Position numbers and translations under genes: made by a program. A DNA stretch of 64,000 bases from Paractinoplanes brasiliensis (GTDB taxonomy: Bacteria; Actinomycetota; Actinomycetes; Mycobacteriales; Micromonosporaceae). Below are positions 7,949 to 16,167 of the stretch, piece after piece. A model generated the notes under the pieces. That model worked only from the letters and a program-made list of their open reading frames with translations, was not told where the DNA came from and did not search any database. Each line of letters begins with the position of its first letter. The stretch's first letter is position 1. Location: NCBI RefSeq assembly GCF_004362215.1, contig NZ_SNWR01000001.1:992001-1056000 (forward strand), read 5' to 3'.

Positions 7949-10900
7949 TTAGGCTTCAGTTTCGTATTCGGCCGTCTGTAACCGAAACTCAGCCAGACGG
8001 GCAAACTGCCAAAGGGCTGACCATGCCCGAGATTCATCTTCCGTTTCTCCACCAAGCGCGGCTGGCCTAACCTTATCAAGAAGGTCAGCCCCCGATGCTG
8101 CGCGCCCCAAGCTAAGTTCTCTCACCGCAAGGAAGAGATCGATCCGAGCGACGAGCTCTTCAGGTATGGCATCGGCCTCGCGAATAATCGAGAACCACTC
8201 GACCAAGTCCGCGAGGCACGGCGACGCGTCCGACGTGGCGTCGGCGAAAACGGCCCAAGCGCAAAGCTTCCCGAAATTGTTAGCGAATTGACCAACTACG
8301 TCAATATAGAAGCTTGACCTCCCAAACAGATGCCGGAAGTCGGCGCATGCCCTACGGGCGTCAACCCAGCGCCCCTGTCGCGCCAACGATTCGATCAGAA
8401 CCCGGTGAGCGAAGAGCTCCAGAGATCCCGTCAATAGTTCGGATTTTAGAACGTCGCGGCAAAGCTTTTCAGCAAGTAACGGCCGATTCTCGCCGATGAG
8501 GTCGTTGGCTCGCCTCACCTTATCGACAGACAGCGAATAATCTGTAGGTCCTAGCCTTTCCCGCAAGGCTGCGAAACCATTCAAAATGTCGTGAAAGTGC
8601 GTCTCGCGAGCTTGCTCTGCGCTCGGCCTCTCTAGGATGATCTCCACATCTAGGCAGAATTTTACTGCGGCTTTCGGATAAGTGTCCTCAATGCGCTGAG
8701 CATATGCAAGCACCTCTGCGAGGTACTCTGCAACCTCTTGCATTTCAAGACTCGAATGGCCGGGCATATCGAAGCGAAGATCTAGGAGTGCAAGCTTGGC
8801 TTGCACCTGGACCAACTCTTCAGACTCGGAAAGGCCATCATCCGAGCGCTGCGATAGATGGTGAAGCGTCTCCAATTCTAGCCTCAGGAGGCTATCCGCC
8901 ATCCGGGGCTCCGAATAGGCGCGGTATGCACCGGCCAGATTTCCGTATAGGAGCGCTACCCGAGGGCCAACTATTCCTAAACGGTGCAGGTGCTGAGCCA
9001 GAACTCGCGCATGACCAAACATGATAGAGGCTCGATCGAGCAGATTGAGTTCTAGTGATGATTGCATCCAACGCTCGACGTGGTTCGCCAAACGATTGAG
9101 CGTCTCCGCTAGAACTTCGTTCCTAGCATGAGTCGCCCGAACAACGTCTTGCACAATCGTGTTCACGCTCAACGTCGAGTTTGAGTTTCCTAACTTTTCA
9201 TATCCAGTCGCGGGAATTTCCTCGTCAAGCGCCACCAGCGAGAAGCGGCGAAGTTCTCGGATGACCTCGCCCAGATGGACGATACTCGGATCTACATAAA
9301 ACGGCCCCATTCCGCTTTCTGGATCAGGATCACTCATGACACTCGCGGCTAGTAGGTGCAGTGGCATCTGCCTGGAGGACAGATAGGAGCTGAATGTTAG
9401 AATTCCGAACGCCATGAACGGCCGAATGTCTTGGGTGTCCTCTTCGATTCTTTGTTTTAGGCGATCCATAGACATTAGCAGCGCAGCCGTCAGGGTTCGA
9501 GGGTAGCCGGGAGGAAGCGATTGCTCGTCCCTTAATGCCCGCAGCTTGAGCTGTTCCAAGTACAAATCAACGTCGTTCACAGGAATGCCGCAGGAATTCA
9601 TATATCCGGCGGCCAATTCGAGGGCCAGCGGCCAATAAGACATAGTCTGAGCCAATAACTGGAAACCAGTTTGCGGTGCGGCGGTCGACTCCTCCGAGCC
9701 TAGGCGCCTAGATAGCAGTTCAACTGCCTCCTTTGGTTCCATAGTCCCCACGTTGATGACTGTGGCACTGCCGTACTGGGCGGCCGCGTCCAGAGTAGTA
9801 AAGATGATGTTGCCTGTCCCTGCGCGCGGAACCCAATAGTTAACCTCGCGCTGATTGACCACGCCATCGAAAATCAATGCCCATCGCCCAGGTAACCGAC
9901 TTAGCTCGCTATGAAATAGGTCTCTTACCTGCTCTGATGGAAGTTGGTAGATTGTCTCGCCTTGGCGCGGGGTGAGGTAGTGCAGAGCCCTCCTGAATGA
10001 GCTGGCCAGTGAATCGGCGGTGCTGCTATCTATCCAAAATATGATTTCGTATAAGTCGGCCTGATCAGCGACGTAGGCGGCTGCAAGGCTTGACTTTCCG
10101 GTGCCGGAGAGACCTGTAAGGGCTACGGACCTCACGCGCTCATCGCCGGTGGAAAGAGCTACAGAAATCCTACTCATGTAATAGTGCCTATGCACGTCCG
10201 GGATAAAGCACATGGGGCCGACTATCACACCCCAGTCCCTGGTCCCAAATACACGCGCAAGTGTCTCTGAGTTAACTAGTAGATGCCTTCGAAGCTGCTC
10301 AATTGTGAAGACAGCCTCACTCTCGTCGACAGCCCTTCGGAGAACTTCGGAAACCAGGTAGCCGGTAAGCATGCCGGCCGACTGGTCACCTAACCCCTTA
10401 CTGGCTCGATTGCGGAATACGCGAAGGCGTTCACGCAAGGACTGCCTGATCTCAATATCGGTCCGCAGATCGAAGATTAGACGACAGCGAGCCAAGCGCG
10501 CAACTTTGTCGACGCTTAGATTATCGAGCAATGCGCTTTTCGATGGCGCATTGGACAACAAATCGCTTAGCCGGGAACTTATGTCTGAATGTTGTGCACC
10601 TGAGCTTAGAATGTCATGCAAATTTTGGGCTGAATCTGCGGGTGCTCCACCGATCAGTAAAAGGTACTGGTCTGCTTCTGCACTATCGATTAGCTGGAGC
10701 AGTACACCGAACGCTTGGGCTGCTGTGACGGAACTCCCCAGAGTGCGGGTCTTGACCTGAGCAGCTGTCAGGCGGCGCCCTTCATGATTCGTGATATCGA
10801 AGTCGATGGCTTCTTCTCTTCCATCTTGATCTGGCCGTCCTTCTATCCGTACGGATGCGACGTTGGTGTCTTCGACGGCATCGAGCATGTATTCCAGCGT

Positions 10901-10957
10901 GCGCAGGTACTGATATTGGAAACCTCGGGCCGCTAGCCGCCCGCCATCAGGCTTCAT
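7949..10957 (-). CDS. STAND (NB-ARC-like) ATPase with N-terminal Cap4/DUF4297-like nuclease domain
   Basis: 1002 residues in three parts. Residues ~1-210 resemble Cap4/DUF4297-type PD-(D/E)xK nucleases: GFQYQYLRTLEYML at 12-25, then E39, a D52-F-D54 core and Q67-V-K69. Residues ~255-560 are a STAND NTPase: Walker A GLSGTGKSS (K288), Walker B WALIFDG (D364), sensor-like IIFTTLD, and WPLALELA (442-449) matching the GLPL motif of NB-ARC proteins. Residues ~560-1002 are helical and TPR-like, probably the ligand sensor. Start ATG 10957 has GGAGGGGAA ideally placed. It is 21 bases behind the gene at 10979-11794 and co-transcribed with it. The layout is that of Avs-type or bacterial NLR defence proteins. 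Codon use is more AT-rich than in the flanking chromosome, which suggests transfer. Confidence 0.7.
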   Translation of the reverse strand: MKPDGGRLAARGFQYQYLRTLEYMLDAVEDTNVASVRIEGRPDQDGREEAIDFDITNHEGRRLTAAQVKTRTLGSSVTAAQAFGVLLQLIDSAEADQYLLLIGGAPADSAQNLHDILSSGAQHSDISSRLSDLLSNAPSKSALLDNLSVDKVARLARCRLIFDLRTDIEIRQSLRERLRVFRNRASKGLGDQSAGMLTGYLVSEVLRRAVDESEAVFTIEQLRRHLLVNSETLARVFGTRDWGVIVGPMCFIPDVHRHYYMSRISVALSTGDERVRSVALTGLSGTGKSSLAAAYVADQADLYEIIFWIDSSTADSLASSFRRALHYLTPRQGETIYQLPSEQVRDLFHSELSRLPGRWALIFDGVVNQREVNYWVPRAGTGNIIFTTLDAAAQYGSATVINVGTMEPKEAVELLSRRLGSEESTAAPQTGFQLLAQTMSYWPLALELAAGYMNSCGIPVNDVDLYLEQLKLRALRDEQSLPPGYPRTLTAALLMSMDRLKQRIEEDTQDIRPFMAFGILTFSSYLSSRQMPLHLLAASVMSDPDPESGMGPFYVDPSIVHLGEVIRELRRFSLVALDEEIPATGYEKLGNSNSTLSVNTIVQDVVRATHARNEVLAETLNRLANHVERWMQSSLELNLLDRASIMFGHARVLAQHLHRLGIVGPRVALLYGNLAGAYRAYSEPRMADSLLRLELETLHHLSQRSDDGLSESEELVQVQAKLALLDLRFDMPGHSSLEMQEVAEYLAEVLAYAQRIEDTYPKAAVKFCLDVEIILERPSAEQARETHFHDILNGFAALRERLGPTDYSLSVDKVRRANDLIGENRPLLAEKLCRDVLKSELLTGSLELFAHRVLIESLARQGRWVDARRACADFRHLFGRSSFYIDVVGQFANNFGKLCAWAVFADATSDASPCLADLVEWFSIIREADAIPEELVARIDLFLAVRELSLGRAASGADLLDKVRPAALGGETEDESRAWSALWQFARLAEFRLQTAEYETEA

Positions 10958-10978
10958 GCCAATTCCCCTCCTCAGCAG

Positions 10979-11794
10979 CTAAAGGTTACTCTCACCCTTC
11001 ACGAGTGCATCTAGACGGGGATATATCTGGCTAATATCGCTTATGTCTCGGCAGGTTTGTACCGCCCGAAGGAGGTCAATAACGAGTTTGGCAAATTTTC
11101 GTGAACCCGATTCTATTGCTCTTGAGTGATATTCGTACAGCGGGAGCAGGTATCCGTCTTGCAAAGGAAGAAGTGTCCAGGATATTCCGTACGGTGGCCA
11201 AAAGGTCATTGGAGTACTCGATAGCAACCTGGCCTTCCCGCCTTCTACAGGAAGAACGGCTGGGTGCCGGTATTGTTGGTCACCGTCTGATCGGATGAAA
11301 ATCTCGCGATGCTGCCCGAGCGTAGGATCGATAAGACGGTTCAATTCGTCAACCCAGACCACGAAGTGCCCATCTGTGGATCCGTCCGAGCCGATCGTCG
11401 GGGGGTGATCCCATACGCCGATGTCTTTGTGAGGCGCCGTGTTGCCTTTTACCTGGAAGACGGAGGCGCATGCGGCGAAGACCTCGGATGAGTATCCGAG
11501 AAGGCAGAAAGCACGGCTCGCCTGAGCGGCAATGATAAAGTCGCTGTAACGTTTCCGGGCGTAGATAGCTTGATGTATAGCTACAGTCATTGCGTGGGCC
11601 GGCAGAGCTCCAAGTTCGGTAGAGCCCAATATATTGGCGAGAACGAAGCTCTCGGTTCCTGGCACAATCAAGGACTCCAACTCTTCGGTGCGTGGAAGAG
11701 TTGACCTGACGTCGTCCTCTCGCGCCTTGGGCGGGATGTGCTTGCGTATCGGCTGTCGGCTACTTCGCTTGGCGTTGCGGCGACGGGCGCCCAT
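10979..11794 (-). CDS. transglutaminase/papain-like protein in STAND operon
   Basis: 271 residues from ATG 11794 (GGGGAAGC just upstream; the frame is open further but non-coding in character). A basic N-terminal tail (1-33) precedes a compact domain: ASRAFCLLGYSSEVFAACAS (92-111), then DGHFVVWVDELNRLIDPTLG (141-160). This order, with H143 in 'HxVV' and D156 in 'LIDPT', resembles transglutaminase/papain-fold proteins. The nucleophile is unclear: C97 and C109 are near the expected place, but the usual alignment position seems to be D85 or F86. It is the first gene of the operon with the STAND nuclease, so it may be a co-effector, regulator or protease partner. I know no defence system with exactly this pair. 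Confidence 0.5.
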   Translation of the reverse strand: MGARRRNAKRSSRQPIRKHIPPKAREDDVRSTLPRTEELESLIVPGTESFVLANILGSTELGALPAHAMTVAIHQAIYARKRYSDFIIAAQASRAFCLLGYSSEVFAACASVFQVKGNTAPHKDIGVWDHPPTIGSDGSTDGHFVVWVDELNRLIDPTLGQHREIFIRSDGDQQYRHPAVLPVEGGKARLLSSTPMTFWPPYGISWTLLPLQDGYLLPLYEYHSRAIESGSRKFAKLVIDLLRAVQTCRDISDISQIYPRLDALVKGESNL

Positions 11795-12134
11795 GCTTCC
11801 CCAATGATCGACTACGGTGGGCCACTTTATCGTCGCACTGAGATGGTGGTGGGTGCTACCTCCTAATGATGTGCATGAGGTGCGGCGCATCGCCGCTGCA
11901 TCAAACGGCCCAAGATCTGACAAAACGCCGTTGCTGGGCGGCGAAGCGCGTGGGGGCCTCTCGGGACGCCTTGATGTGACGGGACGTCCGCACCGATGGG
12001 GTCCCCTTCGCAGTTGTCCATCCCGCACTCTCGGTGGGTAGCCGGTATCCAGATCGCGTTGGCATTGGGACACCGGCTACCCGAGGCCCCGACTGCGCGT
12101 CTACCGCGAAGAGCGCGCGGTCGGGCTGCCCGAA
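11795..12134. other. non-coding boundary stretch
   Basis: About 340 bases with no supported gene. It contains the presumed promoter of the STAND operon (just above 11794) and a hairpin at 12036-12082. It marks the change from the AT-richer defence cargo to GC-rich element core. Confidence 0.45.
12036..12082. terminator. 11-bp inverted repeat
   Basis: GGGTAGCCGGT / ACCGGCTACCC pair perfectly around a 25-nt loop. It lies between the STAND operon and the gene fragments to the right. A hairpin terminator or recombination scar is possible. Confidence 0.4.
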
Positions 12135-12299
12135 CTAGATCTCCCCGTTACCGCCGACGTTGACGACGGGTCGAGAGCCGGTGAGCGTCGCGCGGATACG
12201 AGCGCTGATGCCGTCACCGACTTGCTCCTCGCATCCGCGATCAGCAACGCGAGAGTTGTCCGGGTCGCCAAGCACGATACGTAGCCGCACCGCCCGAGC
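12135..12299 (-). pseudogene. XRE/DUF5919 regulator fragment (third paralogue)
   Basis: About 50 residues (RLRIVLGDPDNSRVADRG, then EEQVGDGISARIRATL) match the middle of the intact DUF5919 gene next door (RVRIALGMPDGVHVNDRG, then EERIGDGMSARIRTAL). The HTH and both ends are missing. It is a remnant of another copy and evidence of an earlier element in this locus. Confidence 0.6.
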
Positions 12300-12331
12300 C
12301 AGTGGGCATGACGATGCACCGGGGCACCATG

Positions 12332-12427
12332 CGCGGCGCCATCGGGGATGACGGCGAGTCTCCGCGACGCAGCCGGCATAGACGCCTCTTATCCGGCCTT
12401 CTGCGGTTCGGCCTGTGCGATTCGCGT
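12332..12427 (+). pseudogene. large serine recombinase fragment
   Basis: 32 residues (RGAIGDDGESPRRSRH, then RLLSGLLRFGLCDSR) are clearly related to residues around 20820-20915 of the intact recombinase (RGAIGEGGKAPRRSRH, then AYLFRGLLRCGLCDRV). Nucleotides are similar too. The zinc-ribbon CGLC has become FGLC. It directly abuts the intact XRE gene, so it is a deletion scar of a second recombinase gene. Confidence 0.65.
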
Positions 12428-12445
12428 GGTGGCGGCGGCGGTCGT

Positions 12446-13174
12446 TCATCTACTGATCTTGTCGGCGGAATCCCAGACTCGTTCGAACGAGTCGAGGTAG
12501 GTCGCGGCCATGCCGTCGGCCGCCCATCTCCGCAAGTGGAGCACCGGAGCATGCGAAGCGGGCCGGCCATATATATGTGTATTGATTAGCAACTCGTCGT
12601 CAGCTCGGTAGATCGAGTTGTAGAGCACGGTGTCGTGGAGTCGCAGTTCGCCGCCTGCTTCCGCAATGGGATGGAAGCCGATAAGTGCGGTTCGAATGCG
12701 GGCGCTCATGCCGTCGCCGATGCGTTCCTCGCCGCCACGGTCGTTGACGTGCACCCCGTCCGGCATACCCAGCGCGATGCGGACGCGTACGCCGTCCACT
12801 GCCTTGTCCCGCAGGAGAGTCGATACGGTGATGTCCTCGGCGAGGAAGAGCGCGCTGTAGGCGAGGATATCGATTTCGGCCTTGGCGTCGGCAAATAGTC
12901 GCGACCAGGCGTCAGTTGGCACGGTTGAGCGGTGCGGGTAGACGATCCGGACCTCGTCGCCGCTGGCTTCGGGCTGCGTGGGTCGGGGTAGGTCGGGCCA
13001 GAGGTCGTGCTGCGACCAGCCGGTGAGGCGGACTAGGGCGTCGCGGTGGCGCGGGTATGGCATGCGGCCGGACATCCAGCGCTGCACAGTCTTCGGGTCG
13101 ACGCCCAGGCGCGCCGCGACGTCCACGGTGTTGATGCCGGCGCCCCGCAACGCGCGGGCGAGAGGGTTGTTCAC
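12446..13174 (-). CDS. XRE-family regulator with DUF5919 (PLD-like) domain
   Basis: 242 residues from GTG 13174. The N-terminus is a lambda-repressor-like HTH (DVAARLGVDPKTVQRWMSGR, ~18-37). The rest is a DUF5919/phospholipase-D-like domain: IVYPHRSTVP, IDILAYSALFLAED, RVRIALG, then HDTVLYNSIYRADDELLINT. Such two-domain proteins are common near Nudix genes on actinomycete integrative elements. They presumably bind DNA; a signal-sensing or enzymatic role for the PLD-like part is not established. It is a paralogue of the gene at 15072-15806 and of the fragment at 12135. Confidence 0.75.
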   Translation of the reverse strand: MNNPLARALRGAGINTVDVAARLGVDPKTVQRWMSGRMPYPRHRDALVRLTGWSQHDLWPDLPRPTQPEASGDEVRIVYPHRSTVPTDAWSRLFADAKAEIDILAYSALFLAEDITVSTLLRDKAVDGVRVRIALGMPDGVHVNDRGGEERIGDGMSARIRTALIGFHPIAEAGGELRLHDTVLYNSIYRADDELLINTHIYGRPASHAPVLHLRRWAADGMAATYLDSFERVWDSADKISR

Positions 13175-13303
13175 GACGACTCCGATCGTCGGGACGAGTA
13201 GCCATGCTATTCAAGAAGTCCCAAGACGTCCTACTGCCGTGGTTCACGCTCCGTCACCGGACGGGAAGAGTCAAGGCCAACTTGAGAAGCGGACGGGCTG
13301 CGA

Positions 13304-13549
13304 ATGACGAAAGGCGAACGCGAAGACCAGGAGTCGGCGCAAAGGTCGGCGGACCGCTTGGCGATCGCGCTCGAAGACGCGGGCTTCGATGTCGGCCAGG
13401 AGTTCCCGGCGCTGCACGACGCCATTGGCCGTCAGGGCGCGGCGGTCGTGCGCATCGGTGATGTCCGTCCGGCCGTGGCGGACCGGCTCGCTACCGCGCT
13501 GGTGAGCGGCGCCACGCGGCAAACGGAGGAGGGCGATAACCGGCAGTGA
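13304..13549 (+). CDS. small hypothetical protein of the element core
   Basis: 81 residues (SADRLAIALEDAGFDVGQEF, AAVVRIGDVRPAVADRLATA), acidic with alternating helix/strand and good codon use. It lies between the XRE gene and the HD gene, both likely element core genes. I do not recognise the family. The small size and position resemble regulatory or accessory genes of AICEs. Confidence 0.55.
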   Translation: MTKGEREDQESAQRSADRLAIALEDAGFDVGQEFPALHDAIGRQGAAVVRIGDVRPAVADRLATALVSGATRQTEEGDNRQ

Positions 13550-13590
13550 CCAGGGCGGTGCGGGACGGGAGGTTCGCTTAGTCTGCCTGT

Positions 13591-14139
13591 GTGGATCAAG
13601 TCGAGCCTGCCCGGGATCTCGCGCGCCTTCTGCTGGCCGAGTCGATCCCGCGCCGCTGGTTCCACAGTCAGGGTGTTGGTCGCAAGGCGGAGTCGGTCGC
13701 GCATCTCCTCGGCGACGACGGGTCTGCGCTGGTGGCCGCTGCTTGGCTGCACGATGTTGGGTACGCGCCCGACCTGGTCGTGACCGGCATGCATCAACTC
13801 GACGGCGCCCGCTACCTGCGCGATGTCGCCCATGCCGATGATCTGATCTGCCGGCTGGTCGCGCATCATTCGTGCGCGTTCATCGAGGCGCGGAATCGTG
13901 GCCTGTCCGACCAGTTGGCTGACGAGTTCGCACCTGTCGAAGGGCTTGCATCGCATGCGATCACGTATGCGGACATGACAACGACGCCCGACGGTGAGCC
14001 GACCGAGGTGGAACTGCGCCTTGCCGAGATCCTCGCCAGGTACGGCGACGGCAACCTGGTCGCCGAGTCGATCCGGGAAGCGAGCCCGCTGATCATCAAT
14101 TCGGTCCGGGTGATCATGGCCGCGCTCGGCGAGAGCTGA
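13591..14139 (+). CDS. HD-domain phosphohydrolase
   Basis: 182 residues from GTG 13591. HD superfamily metal ligands are visible in order: FHSQGV (H25), AAWLHDVGYAP (H54-D55), LVAHHSC, and ITYADMTTTPDG for the distal Asp. The family hydrolyses phosphate mono- or diesters, often nucleotides. Single HD proteins of this size recur on actinobacterial mobile elements near Nudix hydrolases, where they may tune nucleotide signals; that role is inferred. It faces the Nudix operon convergently. Confidence 0.75.
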   Translation: MDQVEPARDLARLLLAESIPRRWFHSQGVGRKAESVAHLLGDDGSALVAAAWLHDVGYAPDLVVTGMHQLDGARYLRDVAHADDLICRLVAHHSCAFIEARNRGLSDQLADEFAPVEGLASHAITYADMTTTPDGEPTEVELRLAEILARYGDGNLVAESIREASPLIINSVRVIMAALGES

Positions 14140-14142
14140 GGA

Positions 14143-14595
14143 TCATTCGGCGCGGGAAATTGAGCCTTGCTCGTCGCGGCTCCACCGGCGGCCGGCGCTG
14201 TCGAGGAACTCGATCTGTACGGGCTCGGGCTCGACATACGTGCGCAGCCAGTCCGCAGGGGCGGGGCGTTGGACGGTGCTGCCGGGCGGCACGAGCCCGA
14301 CGAACTCGGCGCTTGCCTCCTCACCCTCGCGGGCCGGCAGTGGCAACTCGACCTCGTAGATCGGCATCGCGCTCGCGTTGTGGATGTGGAACGCCAGTTC
14401 ACGACCGCCGTCGACCTTGCGGATCAGCTCGACCCAAGCGCTGATCCGCTCAGCCTGGGCGCGGCGCTCGTCCTCGGCGCGGCCGGCCTCGCGGTGGTGC
14501 TCGCGGCGCAGCAGCAGGAACCCGACCAGGAACGCGCCTACTGTTCCGACGGCGGAGAACACGTCGGCGAACGCGCTCAACCAGTCGCTATCCAA
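14143..14595 (-). CDS. single-pass membrane protein behind Nudix gene
   Basis: About 150 residues. The frame likely starts at TTG 14595, overlapping the end of the Nudix gene by 8 bases and so translationally coupled. One N-terminal transmembrane segment (VFSAVGTVGAFLVGFLLL) is followed by a charged coiled-coil stretch (RREHHREAGRAEDERRAQAE) and a soluble beta-rich domain (ELAFHIHNASAMPIYEVELP) ending in WSRDEQGS. The family is not named but is typical of membrane accessory proteins on mobile elements. The start codon is uncertain; a GTG lies about 11 codons downstream. Confidence 0.6.
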   Translation of the reverse strand: MDSDWLSAFADVFSAVGTVGAFLVGFLLLRREHHREAGRAEDERRAQAERISAWVELIRKVDGGRELAFHIHNASAMPIYEVELPLPAREGEEASAEFVGLVPPGSTVQRPAPADWLRTYVEPEPVQIEFLDSAGRRWSRDEQGSISRAE

Positions 14596-15064
14596 GGTGC
14601 ACGTCCGGCCGGGCGGCGAAGAAATGTTCGAGCCGCAGGCGCATCGAACGGTCCATCGGCAGGGAGCTGATCTCGCTTGCGGAGAACCAGCGGACCTCGG
14701 TCGTTTCCTCGCTGGTGGTAGGCGTTCCGCCGGTGGGCCGGGCAGCGAAGACCACAGAGAACTCCTGCCTGACCTCGCCGTCGCTCGTGTAAAGGATGAC
14801 GTGCCGAGGGTCGGTGTAGATGCCGACCAGCCCGGTGATCTCGACTCGAATGCCGGTCTCTTCGAGCGTCTCTCGCACGGCGGCTTTGGGCAGCGACTCG
14901 CCGAGCTCCATGGCCCCACCGGGCAGCGCCCAATTGCCGTTGTCGGAGCGCCGGATCAGCAGCACCTCGCCGGCCTCGTTGGTGACGACCACGTTCGCCG
15001 ACGGCACCAGCGATGTCGCGCGCGGCGCGTCCGGGTCGTCGTAGAAGTCGATTCGCTGGCCCAC
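14588..15064 (-). CDS. Nudix hydrolase (Pif-like)
   Basis: 158 residues with a complete Nudix box at ~49-72: GGAMELGE, then AAVRETLEETGI (RETLEE 64-69). It hydrolyses nucleoside diphosphate-X compounds; the substrate cannot be read. On pSAM2 the Nudix protein Pif blocks redundant transfer between element-bearing cells, and Nudix genes next to an XRE regulator and a membrane protein recur on AICEs. A Pif-like immunity role is the best contextual guess. It is encoded directly behind the XRE/DUF5919 gene (7-bp gap) and overlaps the membrane-protein gene. Confidence 0.8.
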   Translation of the reverse strand: MGQRIDFYDDPDAPRATSLVPSANVVVTNEAGEVLLIRRSDNGNWALPGGAMELGESLPKAAVRETLEETGIRVEITGLVGIYTDPRHVILYTSDGEVRQEFSVVFAARPTGGTPTTSEETTEVRWFSASEISSLPMDRSMRLRLEHFFAARPDVHLG

Positions 15065-15071
15065 GCCGGTC

Positions 15072-15806
15072 TCACTCCAACGGTGTGGCGTCGTCCCACA
15101 CGTGCTCGAAGCTCTCCAGGTACGTCGTGACCATGCCGCCGCCGGCCACCCGGCGCAGGTGCAACACCGGCGCTTGGGCGGCCGTGAAGCCGTAGATGTG
15201 GGTGTTGACCATCAGTTGATCGTCGGCGCGGTAGATCGAGTTATAGAGAACGGTGCGGTGCAATCGGAACTCCACACCATCGATCTTGCGTAGCGGTCGG
15301 TACATGACCAGCGCGTTCTTGATCTTCCCGGCCTGCACCTCGTCCACGCCTTCGTCGGCGCCGCGTTGGGCGACGGCTTCGCTGTCCGGGTCGCCGAGCA
15401 GGATGCGTACACGTACGCCTGCCTCGGCCTTCTGCCGGAAGATCCGCTGGATGCCAGCGTCCTCGGAGAGGAACAAGCCGCTGTAGACGAGCACGCCGAT
15501 GTCTTCCTCGGCGGTCTCGAACATGTGCCGCCACAGGTCGGACGGGACCGTCCAGCGGTGCGGGTAGATGTTGATGATCTCGCTTTCGCTGGCGCTCGCT
15601 ACCTGATCGGGGCTGAGCGCGTCCGGCCACAGGTAGACCTCATCGACGCCGAGGTGAGCGGAGACCGCGTAGCGGTGGCGCCGGTACGGTGTCCGGCCGC
15701 TGATCCAGCGCTCGACGCTCTTCGGGTCCACGTTGAGCGCTTCCGCCAGGCCGGCCGGGGTGAGGCCTCGCTCCAACATCGCGGTGCGTAGTCGCTCGTT
15801 CGGCAT
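15072..15806 (-). CDS. XRE-family regulator with DUF5919 (PLD-like) domain
   Basis: 244 residues from ATG 15806, with GGGAAG upstream; the frame is open further upstream but not coding-like. HTH at ~12-36 (GLAEALNVDPKSVERWISGR). The DUF5919 part shows IINIYPHRWTVPSD, GVLVYSGLFLSEDAG, RVRILLGDPDS and HRTVLYNSIYRADDQLMVNT. It is a paralogue of the gene at 12446-13174 at roughly half identity by eye. It heads the operon with the Nudix and membrane-protein genes and is divergent from the transfer genes starting at 15964, so it is well placed to control them. Confidence 0.75.
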   Translation of the reverse strand: MPNERLRTAMLERGLTPAGLAEALNVDPKSVERWISGRTPYRRHRYAVSAHLGVDEVYLWPDALSPDQVASASESEIINIYPHRWTVPSDLWRHMFETAEEDIGVLVYSGLFLSEDAGIQRIFRQKAEAGVRVRILLGDPDSEAVAQRGADEGVDEVQAGKIKNALVMYRPLRKIDGVEFRLHRTVLYNSIYRADDQLMVNTHIYGFTAAQAPVLHLRRVAGGGMVTTYLESFEHVWDDATPLE

Positions 15807-15963
15807 CGTCTTCCCGTCACGGACGTCCCGGCAGCCAGACCACCCTATGGGAGACGTCTCAGACACGTCCAGGTATGACCTGATCACGTCCCGTCCATTT
15901 TTCGCACTCTCGGTGGCATCGATGCGAACCGCGCATCGGCTGAACTGAGAGGAGATCCACCCC

Positions 15964-16167
15964 ATGGACACCCAGCACTTCACGTACGAGGCTCCGACCT
16001 GCCCGTGCGGCGCTCAGCTCGGCGGAGGACACCCAACGCTGTGCCGCAAGTGCGTCGCCCGGTCGCGGTGGAACCGCCGGCATCAGGCGCGCGGCGGGCA
16101 CAGCGGAGCGGACCGAGGTATCCGTACGCGTCGGGGCCGCCGCAGTCGCACCGGTGGTGACGCATGA
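15964..16167 (+). CDS. small zinc-ribbon-like protein
   Basis: 67 residues with a good ribosome site (GAGAGGAGAT). The N-terminal half carries CPCGAQLGG, then TLCRKCVARSRWNRRH, giving a CxC...CxxC pattern likely to bind zinc. The C-terminal half is Arg/Gly-rich. It is the first gene of the transfer operon and its stop overlaps the next start (ATGA). Such small zinc proteins are usual at this position in AICEs, with unknown function. Confidence 0.6.
   Translation: MDTQHFTYEAPTCPCGAQLGGGHPTLCRKCVARSRWNRRHQARGGHSGADRGIRTRRGRRSRTGGDA

Noticed and set aside
12241..12270. Another tRNA-Leu-like attachment core (TGTCCGGG)
   Set aside because: Only 8 bases match and it lies inside the coding-like DUF5919 fragment, so it is better explained as coding sequence.
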